Below, piece after piece: positions 1 to 12,574 of a stretch of DNA of 64,000 nucleotides. Where the stretch lies: assembly GCF_026151205.1 (NCBI RefSeq), contig NC_087078.1, positions 1,753,675 through 1,817,674 on the forward strand, written 5' to 3'. Below the pieces are notes generated by a model. That model was not told where the DNA came from. It worked only from the letters and a program-made list of their open reading frames with translations, and searched no databases. This stretch comes from Bolinopsis microptera (taxonomy: Eukaryota; Ctenophora; Tentaculata; Lobata; Bolinopsidae). Each line of letters opens with the position of its first letter. Position 1 is the stretch's first letter. A program made the position numbers and the translations under genes.

Positions 1-924
1 AATTCTAGAAACTTCTCAAACCTCTGACGGTGTCAGTTCAACACGCCCGCATTCAGCATCTTACACACACATGTACTACAATTACAAGGGGAGCAGGTTC
101 TCTTATCAGTGTTAACACACACACACTCCAGTACAATAATCCCCCTCCTCCCTTGCTGTGAGGGTGTGCTCACATTTAACTCTTATAAAAGGTGACGTAT
201 GAAAGCTATTTGAAACATTTACTGTTGTGAAATCATTGCGGGCACTGCTCCGCATCAAGTGGTGTGGAAACCACGTGATCAGCTCTACGTCGCGTCATCT
301 GAACTTTATCTGCACTTTCACTGCTCTTACTTTATAATAAACAGAACACATTTCTTTGGGAGATAAGGCGGTAAAAATTGTGGAGGACCGTGAGAAAATA
401 ATACCCATTTCCGGGGTGGTGATTAGATTTCAGTGGAGTTATATCAAATATCATTAATTTTAGGGAGTAAGTTGATACTCCTGATCACTTAAATGGACGG
501 GAATTTAATAAGGTCTAGGTAATTATCAATTAAATGATCTCTTAAGGCGTGTTCTAAGGAACTTATAACTTGAGGATGACAGGAATCATGCAAACACAAC
601 GTATTTAAACATTAGTAACAGAAAGCTGAAGCTGGATGTTTATGCTGTTAGCTGTAGTTAATTAATCAATCCACCAATTAATTACAAACATATATTTCAA
701 GATATTTGCAATCTGATTTATTCCCGACTCCTGTAGCATTATGTGAGTCTTTTAAATACGGAACGTTTACAGCAATATTTACCGTTTTACAATATTCTAT
801 TCAATGTTTACAGTGTTTGTTTACAGATTGGGAAAGTTACTTATAATAGAGTTGGGGGAACTCATCCAATGCACACGATTTCGCGCGGGAACATCATTCA
901 CACAATCACATGTTACAATTAATA
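1..924. other. Non-coding stretch left of the 12-bp satellite
   Basis: No exon, RNA gene or transposon end was recognised here on either strand. If the Roquin gene that starts at 8,481 on the minus strand is intact, its remaining exons lie here or beyond the left edge. I looked for the CCCH zinc-finger exon that follows the ROQ domain and did not see it. Confidence 0.4.
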
Positions 925-3144
925 CAGAGTCACGGACAGAGTCACGGACAGAGTCACGGACAGAGTCACGGACAGAGTCACGGACAGAGTCACGGACAGA
1001 GTCACGGACAGAGTCACGGACAGAGTCACGGACAGAGTCACGGACAGAGTCACGGACAGAGTCACGGACAGAGTCACGGACAGAGTCACGGACAGAGTCA
1101 CGGACAGAGTCACGGACAGAGTCACGGACAGAGTCACGGACAGAGTCACGGACAGAGTCACGGACAGAGTCACGGACAGAGTCACGGACAGAGTCACGGA
1201 CAGAGTCACGGACAGAGTCACGGACAGAGTCACGGACAGAGTCACGGACAGAGTCACGGACAGAGTCACGGACAGAGTCACGGACAGAGTCACGGACAGA
1301 GTCACGGACAGAGTCACGGACAGAGTCACGGACAGAGTCACGGACAGAGTCACGGACAGAGTCACGGACAGAGTCACGGACAGAGTCACGGACAGAGTCA
1401 CGGACAGAGTCACGGACAGAGTCACGGACAGAGTCACGGACAGAGTCACGGACAGAGTCACGGACAGAGTCACGGACAGAGTCACGGACAGAGTCACGGA
1501 CAGAGTCACGGACAGAGTCACGGACAGAGTCACGGACAGAGTCACGGACAGAGTCACGGACAGAGTCACGGACAGAGTCACGGACAGAGTCACGGACAGA
1601 GTCACGGACAGAGTCACGGACAGAGTCACGGACAGAGTCACGGACAGAGTCACGGACAGAGTCACGGACAGAGTCACGGACAGAGTCACGGACAGAGTCA
1701 CGGACAGAGTCACGGACAGAGTCACGGACAGAGTCACGGACAGAGTCACGGACAGAGTCACGGACAGAGTCACGGACAGAGTCACGGACAGAGTCACGGA
1801 CAGAGTCACGGACAGAGTCACGGACAGAGTCACGGACAGAGTCACGGACAGAGTCACGGACAGAGTCACGGACAGAGTCACGGACAGAGTCACGGACAGA
1901 GTCACGGACAGAGTCACGGACAGAGTCACGGACAGAGTCACGGACAGAGTCACGGACAGAGTCACGGACAGAGTCACGGACAGAGTCACGGACAGAGTCA
2001 CGGACAGAGTCACGGACAGAGTCACGGACAGAGTCACGGACAGAGTCACGGACAGAGTCACGGACAGAGTCACGGACAGAGTCACGGACAGAGTCACGGA
2101 CAGAGTCACGGACAGAGTCACGGACAGAGTCACGGACAGAGTCACGGACAGAGTCACGGACAGAGTCACGGACAGAGTCACGGACAGAGTCACGGACAGA
2201 GTCACGGACAGAGTCACGGACAGAGTCACGGACAGAGTCACGGACAGAGTCACGGACAGAGTCACGGACAGAGTCACGGACAGAGTCACGGACAGAGTCA
2301 CGGACAGAGTCACGGACAGAGTCACGGACAGAGTCACGGACAGAGTCACGGACAGAGTCACGGACAGAGTCACGGACAGAGTCACGGACAGAGTCACGGA
2401 CAGAGTCACGGACAGAGTCACGGACAGAGTCACGGACAGAGTCACGGACAGAGTCACGGACAGAGTCACGGACAGAGTCACGGACAGAGTCACGGACAGA
2501 GTCACGGACAGAGTCACGGACAGAGTCACGGACAGAGTCACGGACAGAGTCACGGACAGAGTCACGGACAGAGTCACGGACAGAGTCACGGACAGAGTCA
2601 CGGACAGAGTCACGGACAGAGTCACGGACAGAGTCACGGACAGAGTCACGGACAGAGTCACGGACAGAGTCACGGACAGAGTCACGGACAGAGTCACGGA
2701 CAGAGTCACGGACAGAGTCACGGACAGAGTCACGGACAGAGTCACGGACAGAGTCACGGACAGAGTCACGGACAGAGTCACGGACAGAGTCACGGACAGA
2801 GTCACGGACAGAGTCACGGACAGAGTCACGGACAGAGTCACGGACAGAGTCACGGACAGAGTCACGGACAGAGTCACGGACAGAGTCACGGACAGAGTCA
2901 CGGACAGAGTCACGGACAGAGTCACGGACAGAGTCACGGACAGAGTCACGGACAGAGTCACGGACAGAGTCACGGACAGAGTCACGGACAGAGTCACGGA
3001 CAGAGTCACGGACAGAGTCACGGACAGAGTCACGGACAGAGTCACGGACAGAGTCACGGACAGAGTCACGGACAGAGTCACGGACAGAGTCACGGACAGA
3101 GTCACGGACAGAGTCACGGACAGAGTCACGGACAGAGTCACGGA
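925..3144. repeat. Perfect 12-bp satellite, 185 copies
   Basis: The unit CAGAGTCACGGA repeats head to tail over 2,220 bp with no mismatch I can see, which is 185 units. Because 12 is a multiple of three, several frames stay open and give artefact ORFs (TESR and GQSH repeats on the plus strand, LSVT on the minus strand). None has a coding context. It lies just beyond the last visible Roquin exon, so it is probably in an intron of that gene. Absence of variants points to very recent expansion or to an assembler-propagated consensus. Confidence 0.97.
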
Positions 3145-3402
3145 CACGGAGTTATCAATCTGAGCACATGTCCGTGTTAATGTATACTCTGGTGGAATGT
3201 GCTCAACAACAGACTTTACAATGCAAAGCGGAATGTAAGAATAAGTGTTTGTCATTCTCACATTATCAACGAGGGAACTCTCTACAAAGATAAATTCGTG
3301 ACTGTCTGACGTACAGAGCAGGAGAAGAAGCTTTGTTAGTACGTAACAAAGTAGGTGGCTAGGCGCCAGATAATAATCGCGTGTTTAAGAGTTGAAACAA
3401 AC

Positions 3403-6400
3403 CTGTAGCTGGGTTGATCGCTGCTAGAGTATTGAAATCGTTAGACAGTCCTGACAAGTTGTGCGTGTCCTCTGTTCGGGAGAGTGCTATCATCAGCTCC
3501 TGTATACTCTGTGTAAACGAAGCTGGCGTCTGCAACTGAAATGTTGCGATGTTTAGTTGTGATGAATTATATAGATACGTCATAAATCATAACTAATGAT
3601 AAGAATGGAAACATTATTAACTGCTATTGTTAAACAATCAGCGTTTTTAAAATGCAAATTTTAAGAATGTGATGACGAACGTAACATGCGATAAACGTGT
3701 GACACAGAAACGTAAAGCAGCAATCTTCCAGAAAATACGACATTACAAAACTCTGCAGTCTGCTTGTTATTTTACAAGGATAACTACTTAGTTAAAATCA
3801 TTTAAACAACCCTCCAAAGGACCTACCCTATCAATGATACTCTGCATATGCGACTTGTGGGCTGTATCTCCGTATAATAGCTGGCTCCACTGATCGGGCG
3901 GGATCCTGATCCCCGCTTCCTGGGCCATGTTAACGATCTGCGCGTCGTGCTCCCGTCGCAGTGCTTCATATGTCCTGTACTCCTCCTTTAGTTGCATCAG
4001 GGAACTTTCATCATTCCTCTTGGCAACCTGGTGGTGTGATGTTTTTAGATTCTTAGCTTGTTTCGTATTAAACAGTGCTTGAAGGAAAATACGAAGAATT
4101 TTCACATGTTTGATTGTGCTAGAGTAAGATTTCGGGGTAGGAACTTATCTTATAAAATGGATGTTTAGTTAATGATTCTCCAATCCAGTTGTAATGGAAT
4201 TGGCTTAAATACTTCTTGTACTTTTCTTAGTTGATTCTTTTTCAGCCGGGTCTTTTTTACCATACTTTGTTGCCACTATTGTACCTCAAATCTACACTGA
4301 ACGGTCAGCAAAAGGAGGTAGAGATCCAGTAAGAATCAATCACAAGTTCAAGTAATCCAAGGTGCAGTGATAATGATTAATATAGTTATACAGTGTAACA
4401 TTCACAAGAAAACTTTTGAGACAAAGTAGTTACCACACACTGCACCTAATCAGTAATTGACCGTAATTCGATGAATTTAAAATTCTCTGAATCTGTGACT
4501 GTGATCATACTGTTAAATTGTTTCTAAGTGGTACTTCGATATTTTCCCCGTATACCTAGGTCCTAGGCCGTGGTTCGAAGTATATGGCAGGGGAGCCGTT
4601 CTAAGAAACAGATTATTCTAAATCAATTAGACAGATGGCTTCACGGCAATGTGATAATAGACTGAAGTTTCCATCCCGTAGAATAATAGTGATTCCGGCG
4701 GCTTCTGATGAACCCAAGGGAAATGGCAGCCCCGGTCTCATTCATACCTACACTTTTTATCAGGGCCCACCATGTCTAGAATGTGCAGCTTCAGTGCAAC
4801 TTGCAGACAGTTACAACTTTTAAAAGTTACAGTTAAGGTGAAGCTTTGAGTGCCACAAGAAATGGGCTAGACGCTCATTACGAAATGTTTCAAAAACTGT
4901 CTGCAGATGACGAAAATGTAACATCTCCCTTCAGACACATGCGGATATATTAGACAATATCAGGGATATAATTATGCGCATATCCTTAAAAAGGCACCAT
5001 GTTATCCCAGGATTGAATATTAACGGAACGTGTCCCCATGTTGTACAAGTATATTCTTGGATATGATATTATGATGGCGCCAGTCTTCCCTCCATCATAG
5101 CCAAACAACCATTAGCGGCTGTTAAGAAGTGTGATGGTACAATCACACCCACCAGCCCACCACGGCTACGTTACACCTGTTATTTCCGGCAATATAGCAG
5201 CTATATTTATATCATTATATCGGTCTAATATCACTGATTCTCCAGAAATATCATTGGTGTGCGGCGGCCGGAAAGTTTATAGTACAGAGCTATTAAAGCA
5301 GCGCTGGGATTGCGGAGTATGTTGTACACATTGGGTATTATAAAGCGTAGAGCTGGTGTATACTGTATTAGAACAACTGTATTAAACATGTGGTTTGTAG
5401 GTACCTGGTACACAAGTCGGGCGTTTGTTCAATACCAGCTAATTGCAGCATATATTGGGCGGACATTGCGAGATATTCTTTGTGTTATTATATATCATAA
5501 ATGCAATGTATGTTGTTATAATTCTATCTGCATTAAAAATGTACTAAACTATTATTAGAATTTAGGTGTGTGCTATTTTAATTACTTCTAGTAATATTAT
5601 TATTAAGTACTTTAATTTTTAACAAACTGTTCTAAATAACAACTATGAAAATTCAAGAGCTGAGCATAATTCCGAGGGTAAAAAATCATATGCGAGAAAC
5701 CGGAACATTGAATCCTAGAAAGCGAGAAACCGGAACATTGAATCCTAGAAAGCGAGAAACCGGAACCTTGAATCCTAGAAAGCGAGAAACCGGAACCTTG
5801 AATCCTAGAAAGCGAGAAACCGGAACCTTGAATCCTAGAAAGCGAGAAACCGGAACCTTGAATCCTAGAAAGCGAGAAACCGGAACCTTGAATCCTAGAA
5901 AGCGAGAAACCGGAACCTTGAATCCTAGAAAGCGAGAAACCGGAACCTTGAATCCTAGAAAGCGAGAAACCGGAACCTTGAATCCTAGAAAGCGAGAAAC
6001 CGGAACCTTGAATCCTAGAAAGCGAGAAACCGGAACCTTGAATCCTAGAAAGCGAGAAACCGGAACCTTGAATCCTAGAAAGCGAGAAACCGGAACCTTG
6101 AATCCTAGAAAGCGAGAAACCGGAACCTTGAATCCTAGAAAGCGAGAAACCGGAACCTTGAATCCTAGAAAGCGAGAAACCGGAACCTTGAATCCTAGAA
6201 AGCGAGAAACCGGAACCTTGAATCCGAAGATGGGGAGTCCCCATCTTTACAAACAAATTTCTGGCGGGCTTCAACGCTTGGGACAACTCTTATGATAATG
6301 AAAATGAATCTGGGTTTCAGATACAATTTGACGTTTCTTGTTTAACTAGTCATACATGTTACAAGAGCAAAGAACAATAATGACAGGAGGATGGAGGTTA

Positions 6401-8481
6401 CCTTGAAGCAACTGGCACGGTATAGTAGCTGTACCACGTGTCCTATGCTGGTCTTGCTGGCTTGAGGGAAGTGCGGCTCCAGCTGCTGGACCACGTACAG
6501 AACCAGCACTTTCCTGGACAACGCCTGTAAATAAATAAATATATGTTAACACTAATGTAAAAATATGTGTTATATAATCCGTATCCCATATTAGCGCTCA
6601 TAGTTATAGTACAGTATACTATTAGTACAGTGCTGTATCTATAACAGATTTAATTCTTATTGATCAAATAATTTGATAAGGAAAGATTATGGAAATTAGA
6701 CTCAAGACAGATCCAAGAAAAATGAGTTGTTTAATTGAAGTATTACTCAATAATAATGTTAATGCGTACCTCGCCCTGTTCCAGAGAAAGCAGGATGTAT
6801 TTGAGGGCGGCTTCCTGCATGGCTGGCCCTAAGAACTGGCAGCCGCGCGTCCGCACCGCCGCCCACAGCATACTGCTAAGCTGTTGTTGGTTCTGGTGCT
6901 GGAGTATAAGTTCCGTACACGTGCGCTCACCTGCAGAGTAAAGGGTCAGTATACACAATGCAAATGGAGAGTGACACGTAATAGAAACAGGAGTTATAAA
7001 TCAGTACGCCAACAAAAAAGGTAACAGAATGTCTAGGAAAATAGACGACAGACATGGGCAATGATCTAAAGGAAGGTGGGTAAGTCTGTTTTTGGCAGGT
7101 GACCGCAATTAACCAGTGAGCTTGCAGCGTCGACCAATCAAATCCCAGTAGAGCTGTCACGTGTCCAAGTTTTAGTATTTTTTTTTTTTTTATCTAGACA
7201 CTTATTTTACTTCGGTGTATTCCAACAGCCACAATGTTACACAAGTGCAACCAGCCAATTACAGGAAGCCGAAGGATCTTTTTGGCCAGTGACGGTTAAG
7301 GTAGTGTGTACCATACTTTCTTCGTCCGAGACTTTGCTGCAATGTGCAGCTCCTCATTTAACCCTCACACCCGATTTCTCGAGTATTCGGCTGAGTAGAC
7401 CGGGGGGCTGCATAGACCACTCATGATCCTTAGCTGAACGTCGACGACGCTCACCCCACGACCAGGCAGTCAGTGGGTTTCGAACTCGCAACCTAACGAT
7501 TGTAAGACAGGCGTTCTAACCAACTGCGCTACCTGGCCGCTAAAAATTTAAAATACCAATAATCTATTACTATTTCAGTAAACATACCAAGACTGCGAGC
7601 AGCACGAAGGGCTCGTGCTCGTCCTACTGGTTCCGCCAGCTGGCAGTGTACCAGGGCGACAAGCTTACGTTGCATGGGCCGTGATAGTGTGATACTGTTA
7701 CCTGTCTTCTGGTTTCCAGAAGACAAAGGCTTCAAATAGAGGGCTAGCTCGCCTATACACGTTCCTACGACTTTCTGAAATTGAACGAACATTAAAATAA
7801 GACCAATTTTTTATGTAAAATTATGAAGTCATCAATATTATTAAACAAATTCATGTCAACAAATTTGGAGTTTCGTGAGTTGACTATCATATAACAGCCT
7901 GGCTTAAGGGACTTCATAAAGTTTCATAAATCTGGCAAATAGGTCATAATATTAATGTTTAATATATAATATTCAATAGTATGTCAAATGATAATCATCG
8001 CTAAAAATAAAGCAGGGTTGACATACCTCGTCATTTTTACTATCATCTCCATTTTGGAGTGCTTTGGTAGTATTTTCTTCTGTTTTGTTTTCAGTTACAA
8101 GCAGAAGAAGCGCCTGGTTTGTTGGGAAAGAATCTATATCTTCCTGAAAATAATTAAAAATCAATAATTAAAAATAATTAATAATTAGTAAGTACAGTAA
8201 AACGTGTGGTTTCTTCTTTAAATTTAGTTTTTAAGATTAAAACATTCTGAAATCCAGGTTAGGTTCTCTGCTAACAGTGTTGCTGTACATATTACTGTGC
8301 AATGTGTGGTCACCTGTTGAAACGGCGTGGCATCAAGGGGGCACTGCTTTCGGTGCATTAGCTGTAGACATGAGCTACAGCAAGTGTGTCCGCAAAGTAG
8401 CGATATTGGCTTTTTGGTTGTACCATTGAATCGCGTTCGACAGATAGGGCAAAGCAAGAAATCAGGGGTGGGGATGGACAT
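3403..8481 (-). CDS. RC3H: Roquin-family RING E3 ligase / RNA-binding protein, N-terminal part
   Basis: Seven minus-strand exons with consistent phases: 8481-8314, 8143-8027, 7774-7588, 6930-6770, 6524-6402, 4027-3827 and 3535-3403, about 363 residues. Exon 1 carries the RING finger (CPIC near residues 11-14, then CGH and HRKQCPLD). Exons 3-7 carry the HEPN and ROQ regions, with family-diagnostic strings such as [71 protein letters not shown] and [15 protein letters not shown]. Roquin proteins bind stem-loop elements in mRNA 3' UTRs and recruit deadenylase to destabilise transcripts. All donors are GT and all acceptors AG. The C-terminal CCCH finger and tail are not visible and must lie left of 3,403 or outside the window. 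RC3H1 and RC3H2 are vertebrate paralogues, so only the family symbol is given. Confidence 0.93.
4106..5690. other. Roquin intron between exons 5 and 6, unique part
   Basis: Between Roquin exons at 4027 and 6402 this AT-rich stretch shows no exon or transposon end that I recognise. The ORFs in it are short and lack splice signals or recognisable motifs. The rest of the same intron is the 30-bp minisatellite. Confidence 0.6.
5692..6224. repeat. 30-bp minisatellite, about 18 copies, in a Roquin intron
   Basis: The unit is GCGAGAAACCGGAACCTTGA followed by ATCCTAGAAA. The first two units carry a C-to-A change (AACATTG instead of AACCTTG); the others are identical. It lies entirely in the intron between Roquin exons at 6402 and 4027. 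As 30 is a multiple of three, open frames of 216 and 224 residues arise on both strands ([10 protein letters not shown] and [10 protein letters not shown] repeats). They have no gene-like flanks and I treat them as artefacts. Confidence 0.95.
7175..7540 (-). mobile_element. tRNA-derived SINE, copy A
   Basis: Read on the minus strand from 7540, it begins with a tRNA-like head with an A box (TAGCGCAGTTGG) and a B box (GGTTGCGAGTTCGAAACC). A central body containing GGGTGAGCGTCGTCGACG and AAATCGGGTGTGAGGGTTAA follows, then a tail ending in a poly-A run (poly-T at 7179-7191). It sits in the Roquin intron between exons at 7588 and 6930, in the same orientation as the gene. The same body occurs at 17,622-17,870 with a different tRNA-like head. 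Confidence 0.85.
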
Positions 8482-9455
8482 TTATAACATGTGCATCTCT
8501 TCAGCTAATAGAGTATAATCATGTTAGTAAATAGTATAATTTATATGATGAAAATACATTAATAGTAATTATTATTTAAAAACATAACAGGAGAAATATC
8601 TTTATTGATTCAGTTTTTTAGCTTTTTACTTCGGCAATTTTAAATTTCAGTTAACAGTCAGAAAATTTATATTATATAATGATATCTGAAAACCATGAAA
8701 TATTGGCAGGAACAAATTTAAAATCTTGAAATCAGGTGGTGTGTGTAGTGTGTTCAAGAAAAGAAAACTTTGATTGGCATACAGCAATCGAGATAGATAG
8801 GAATGTGTAGGTCGTAACACAGCAGTAATTATAAGCATTGGTATAATATTAACATCTTTGTACATAATAAACTCTTAAATTAACAGTGTGATCTGCATCA
8901 AGGAATAATATAAAAATTAGCATTTTTTGCAACAACAAAAAACCAACATGTTTACAAGGCCAAGGGAAGGCAATAAATTTTAAAATTATGTTCACAGAAC
9001 ACAAAACACATTTACCTACATCTCTTAGGACAGTTATGAAAGGCAGTGTCTATTCAAATGCTAAATATTGAAAAACAATTAGTCTTTGCCTTTGGTTAAT
9101 TTAGTAAAAACCAAAATTTCTAAAAACATGTACAAGTATCTACATTTTACATAATATGTCTACAAGCATTTAACTAAGGTTAACACGATTAGTCACTGCA
9201 TGAAGTTCTCATCTGGTCGAAGGTACCCAATAAACCCATTATATCTGATCAAAATTAAAATATTGTTTACTACTAATAACTTAATACATGATTATACAAA
9301 CAAGCAGTTGTGCTGTTATTCTGAATATGGTACACTGCACTATAACTAGCGCAGCGTATAGTGTCAATGTCACTATGGAATGGTAAACAACCAGAAAACA
9401 ACCAGAAAACAATTGCAAACTTTCCTTATTTGATCTGACTTCATTTTTGAACCCA
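8482..9455. other. Spacer between Roquin and the RING-H2 gene
   Basis: AT-rich and without recognisable coding exons. It must hold the Roquin promoter and 5' UTR and the 3' UTR of the RING-H2 gene, both on the minus strand. No clear TATA box or CpG-rich promoter stands out. Confidence 0.5.
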
Positions 9456-10565
9456 CTATTCCCTCGGTTCAGAGGATGTTAGATCATTCCCATCAGTGAC
9501 TTGTGCAGTGGTTGTGTCTGCATTCTGCTCTGGTGGAGCGGGTACACTTTCTACCACAGGAAACTCTGTAGTGAGTCTAGTGGCTGCTCTGGGAGAGACT
9601 CTAGGCGAAGGATTTTCAACTGAAGGCAAATCAACCACAGTTTGCACTTCTGCTCTATTTTGAGCAGTTTCAACTTCATTTGCTGCTGTTTCAATGTTTT
9701 GTTGCTGGGTTGCTTCAATTATTCCAACTCTGCCACGGCGCTCTCTATCATAAGCTCTTGCGCGTTCCCTAGCAGGACAGGGAGGAGGAACTGGTCGAGG
9801 AGGACGGTTTTTATTGTCAGGAGGAGCACGAACCTGTCTTCGACATTTTGGGCATGTCGTGTGTTGCTTCAACCAAGGATCAACGCATTTAGAATGGTAA
9901 TCATGTTTGCAGTTCAGAACTTTAGTAGTTTCTCCCTTCTGGAAATCATCTAAGCATATGTCACAGCTTCCGCCAGCTTTGGTAACTTTCTTGGTTGGTA
10001 TACGATTGATCTGGGCTAGAGTCAACACACGTGGAGGTATGTGAGGTATTCTGTTTTCTGGAGTTGGTTCATTTGGATCATACCACACTCGTCTGTCAGA
10101 TTGAGGAGCTGGAAACACATGATTGTTGCGATCAAGAAAGTTGCGGAGAGTATTACCACGGCGTCTGGTATTAGAGTTGAACTCCTCTTGTCGGGGATGG
10201 ACAATACCAGGCTCAGATAATTCAAAAACGTTTCCATCAGAATTTCTGTTTCTCCGGTATCTTCTAGGAGCACCCTGGCCACGCCTAGTAACATTTCGAT
10301 CAGAAGGTATAACCGGCAACATTGACATGAGGTTCCTTGAGTTATCTATGAGATTCTCGATTTCATCCTCAAAAGATGCTGTTAAAGGATCATGCTCACC
10401 AAAGAAATTGGACACAGCAGCATTTCTGAAACTGTTCATTTCCATCTCCATCTCTCTAAAAGGACTGTCAATCCTTTGTCCTCTCCCCCGAGATTGGGAA
10501 ACTGCTCCCCACTGTATATGGAACATCCTAAATTCTACAAATTTGTATTTGACAATTGATACCAT
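9456..10565 (-). CDS. RING-H2 finger protein, probable E3 ubiquitin ligase
   Basis: A single uninterrupted minus-strand frame of 369 codons. Residues 201-241 form a canonical RING-H2 finger with spacing C-x2-C-x14-C-x-H-x2-H-x2-C-x10-C-x2-C (starts CDICLDDF, contains CKHDYHSKCVDPWL, ends CPKC), with the usual W after the sixth ligand for E2 contact. Flanks are low-complexity: an acidic and Arg-rich N-terminal half, then a proline-rich stretch and a Glu/Thr-rich tail after the finger. No transmembrane segment is evident. Met14 (MFHIQW) is an alternative start. It has no introns while its neighbours have many, so it could be an old retrocopy or a naturally intronless gene. The substrate is unknown and I cannot assign an orthologue. 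Confidence 0.85.
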   Translation of the reverse strand: MVSIVKYKFVEFRMFHIQWGAVSQSRGRGQRIDSPFREMEMEMNSFRNAAVSNFFGEHDPLTASFEDEIENLIDNSRNLMSMLPVIPSDRNVTRRGQGAPRRYRRNRNSDGNVFELSEPGIVHPRQEEFNSNTRRRGNTLRNFLDRNNHVFPAPQSDRRVWYDPNEPTPENRIPHIPPRVLTLAQINRIPTKKVTKAGGSCDICLDDFQKGETTKVLNCKHDYHSKCVDPWLKQHTTCPKCRRQVRAPPDNKNRPPRPVPPPCPARERARAYDRERRGRVGIIEATQQQNIETAANEVETAQNRAEVQTVVDLPSVENPSPRVSPRAATRLTTEFPVVESVPAPPEQNADTTTAQVTDGNDLTSSEPRE

Positions 10566-10619
10566 GAAACACTACTTTAGATGCTGTACTACACGAAGTT
10601 GTTCAATAAGTTAAACAAG

Positions 10620-12480
10620 TATTTAAATACTAAGTTACACTGTAAAACAATCTTAAATAATTATCTCATAATTTGTGTCTGTGTGTGTGCGCCTGTAATT
10701 TGCGAGCGGCTTAATCAAGAAAACGGTTAGAGTTATGGGATTGGTTTTAGCAGTATAGTGCCGACAAAACTCTGACGAAGCCAGATAAATAAGGTTTTTC
10801 AAATTGGTTGGTGGAAGGTGGATTAATTGATGGTTTTAACTTTTGTACCACTAATGTGACTAAAATGACTCACTTTTTCTCCCTCCTCGCTCTCCCTCCA
10901 ATTACTGCATTAGATGTAGCTGCATATGTAGCGTTGGTACATGAATCATAATTAGGTTAGCCGCATAAGATTCACTGTCATGTAATGCTATAAGCTTTTA
11001 GGGGAGGGGGCACTCATTGCAGTCTGTTTGGACTGTAGAGAGTTCATACTTTCATGCTATGCGTGTTTTAAATATAATAGGGGGTTTATACTTTTGCATT
11101 TCAACTGCGGTAGTGAAGTCCCGGCCGTAGGCACGGGTTACACTAGTTAACAAATAATGCAACAGTTCAGTAACAGACCAGCTATCTTGATCGTACACAA
11201 CAATCATTGAGTAGCTGAATTTACTTCCAGACATTTTCAAACTGCAATTTGATCTGTTCGATCATACATTGAATCTAAATTATACACTTTCTAGTTTATT
11301 CGTAAGTTACTACATTGTATCGGACATTTTTATCTTAAATGTCTACTAGGCAAGATACACAATCTTCAGAATCTAACTCTGCTATACGGCCATTAGCACT
11401 GGTGCTTCAAAAATTTTGTTTCCTTATGTAATTTCTATGAAATCAATGCTAAATTTAGACACTTGAAGCAGTTCAAGGAAGAAATAAAGTTACTCTATGA
11501 CTGTCAAAATAACTGTCAAAACAGTACTATGAAAGAGATAAGATTAGCTCAAGGCAACGGACCAGAAAAGGGGATGATGGAGATGTAAATAAATACGTCG
11601 ATACAAAGATAAAATAAAACAAAATGCAGTCACCAAAATGACTCGTGGCCCACAAGCATTGATCCTTCTCTGTATTTTCTTTCGCGATTGACTCAAATGG
11701 TTTCATCTTCAGCGAGAGCTAGGAACTTAGACCCTTATAAATACGGTGCTGTCACTTATTAAGGCATGTGGACCAGGTGCAGCAAGTAAAACGTAAAATA
11801 TCAACCAAACAGTAAATCACTGGAGGGAAATTTATTAACATTTCAATTGTGGGTTGCTCATATCTCATCGCTCTGCTGTTATGTACTACCAAGAAAGACA
11901 CAAAGCGTCGAATTCTATACTTCATTTTAAAGTGATATGATAAATTAGTCATAGTTCAGACGATAATCAGGGTAGGGTACAAAGTGTAAACCAAAAGATT
12001 TCTCTGTTATTTACTATTTAGACATTCAACAAAGCCTGTGCATGTCCATGTCATGAGTTCTTTTGAACATGACAGATTATGCACCATTCACGCTTTAATA
12101 ATATTACCATAACATAACTATAAGTTTAATGAACTGTGTCTACCCTGGTGACCTTACGGTACTACTCCCAATCTTCATTCTCTCAAAAAATACACTATAC
12201 ATTCATGGATTAAATCTCAATATACTTTGCTGACATTTTAGAAGGATATTAAATAGTTTTCACACCACGCACTGCAAACACTTAACACTGCCCGACTCAT
12301 AATTTCAGAAAAGCCTGCGGTTCGCAGGTAAATAAACTACATTAAAGATATATGGACAAGTGACCGGATCGATGTCGGACTGACGCGCTATAAATTCTTC
12401 ACAGCTCATAGCGGCGGATGATGATTAATCACTCTACACTCGACTGTCATGTGACTTTTTCAACCCCTTCTCTAGCTGGT
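10620..12480. other. Gene-poor spacer
   Basis: No exon with coding character was found. Around 11,084-11,140, on the minus strand, lies a copy of a dispersed repeat (CCCGTGCCTACGGCCGGGAC then a CAGTTGAAATGCAAAAG stretch) that also occurs near 60,430-60,500. The rest appears unique and AT-rich. Confidence 0.5.
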
Positions 12481-12497
12481 CCTGAACGACTATTCGA

Positions 12498-12574
12498 AAC
12501 CCTAACCCTCTAATCTGATCCCAACCCTAACCCTAACCAAATCCTTAACAAAAGCATATGCTGAAACCCTAACC
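12498..12574. repeat. Interstitial telomere-like CCCTAA repeats
   Basis: Three short clusters of CCCTAA (12,498-12,511, 12,521-12,538 and 12,566-12,579), separated by unrelated bases. This matches the TTAGGG motif used by most animals. The runs are only two to three units long, so this is a short interstitial site, not a chromosome end. Confidence 0.8.

Noticed and set aside
804-3293. Very long ORFs of TESR, GQSH and LSVT repeats
   Set aside because: They are forced open by a 12-bp tandem repeat in several frames and both strands and have no gene-like context.
5612-6295. ORFs of [10 protein letters not shown] and [10 protein letters not shown] repeats, possible structural repeat protein
   Set aside because: The array lies in a Roquin intron and is open on both strands because the unit is 30 bp.
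7480-7541. Functional tRNA gene on the minus strand
   Set aside because: A and B boxes are present but the stems do not pair well and the sequence runs into a SINE body and poly-A tail.
9642-9953. Plus-strand 103-codon ORF
   Set aside because: Antisense shadow of the RING-H2 gene.
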